Shown here: piece after piece, positions 5,725 through 5,777 of the stretch
Layout: each line of letters starts with the position of its first letter
How positions within the stretch are numbered: the stretch's first letter is position 1
From: JAWKHR01 sp041394725
GTDB taxonomy: Bacteria > Acidobacteriota > Vicinamibacteria > Vicinamibacterales > SCN-69-37
Length of the DNA: 5,777 nt
Assembly: GCA_041394725.1 (NCBI GenBank)
Contig: JAWKHR010000101.1
Span: 1 to 5,777, forward strand
Reading direction: 5' to 3'
Notes under the pieces: model-generated
What the model was told of the DNA's origin: nothing
What the model saw: only the letters and a program-made list of their open reading frames with translations
Databases searched by the model: none
Position numbers and translations under genes: made by a program

Positions 5725-5777
5725 CAGGTCTGTGCGCTTTCGGCTCGGCCAGCACCTCAATCCCTGATCCCCCAATC

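Noticed and set aside
5279..5755. Minus-strand 158-codon frame ending inside the flavodoxin-fusion gene
   Set aside because: Its N-terminal half is only the translation of the GATTGG minisatellite (Ser/Pro/Asn/Gln repeats) and the rest is antisense to a supported gene.

Overview
The window is very GC-rich and carries four protein-coding genes plus a repeat-rich intergenic region. The best guess at its source is a soil-type Acidobacteriota, perhaps class Vicinamibacteria. This rests on the large Oar-like TonB-dependent receptor with an N-terminal carboxypeptidase-regulatory-like domain (a family greatly expanded in that phylum), the strong GC bias at third codon positions, and an AT-richer degenerate minisatellite between genes. 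The taxonomic call is inference; there is no rRNA or other marker here.

Layout. At the left edge, on the minus strand, lies the N-terminal third of an ABC transporter ATPase of the Mla (lipid trafficking) type, cut by the window end. Diverging from it at 401 is a short plus-strand lipoprotein with an M23 (LytM-type) metallopeptidase domain. It converges on the 971-residue TonB-dependent receptor (minus strand, 1115-4030), and a GC-rich hairpin lies between the two 3' ends. Right of the receptor is a 580-base gap (4031-4610) between divergent genes. It holds a possible operator for the receptor, short 8-bp tandem repeats, and two related palindromic elements, one of which folds into a roughly 138-base imperfect hairpin. 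Next, on the plus strand from 4611, is a flavodoxin-fold protein fused to about four membrane helices. The right end (5541 onward) is a minisatellite built from GATTGGT/GATTTGGC units.

How the genes fit together. Three of the four products concern the cell envelope: lipid transport, a peptidoglycan peptidase lipoprotein and an outer-membrane receptor. The fourth is a probable membrane-bound flavoprotein. They alternate in strand, so they are separate transcription units and not an operon, and no shared pathway can be demonstrated. No phage, transposase, CRISPR or defence gene is visible. The most unusual items are the paired palindromic elements with their 8-bp repeat leaders, and the flavodoxin-membrane fusion.
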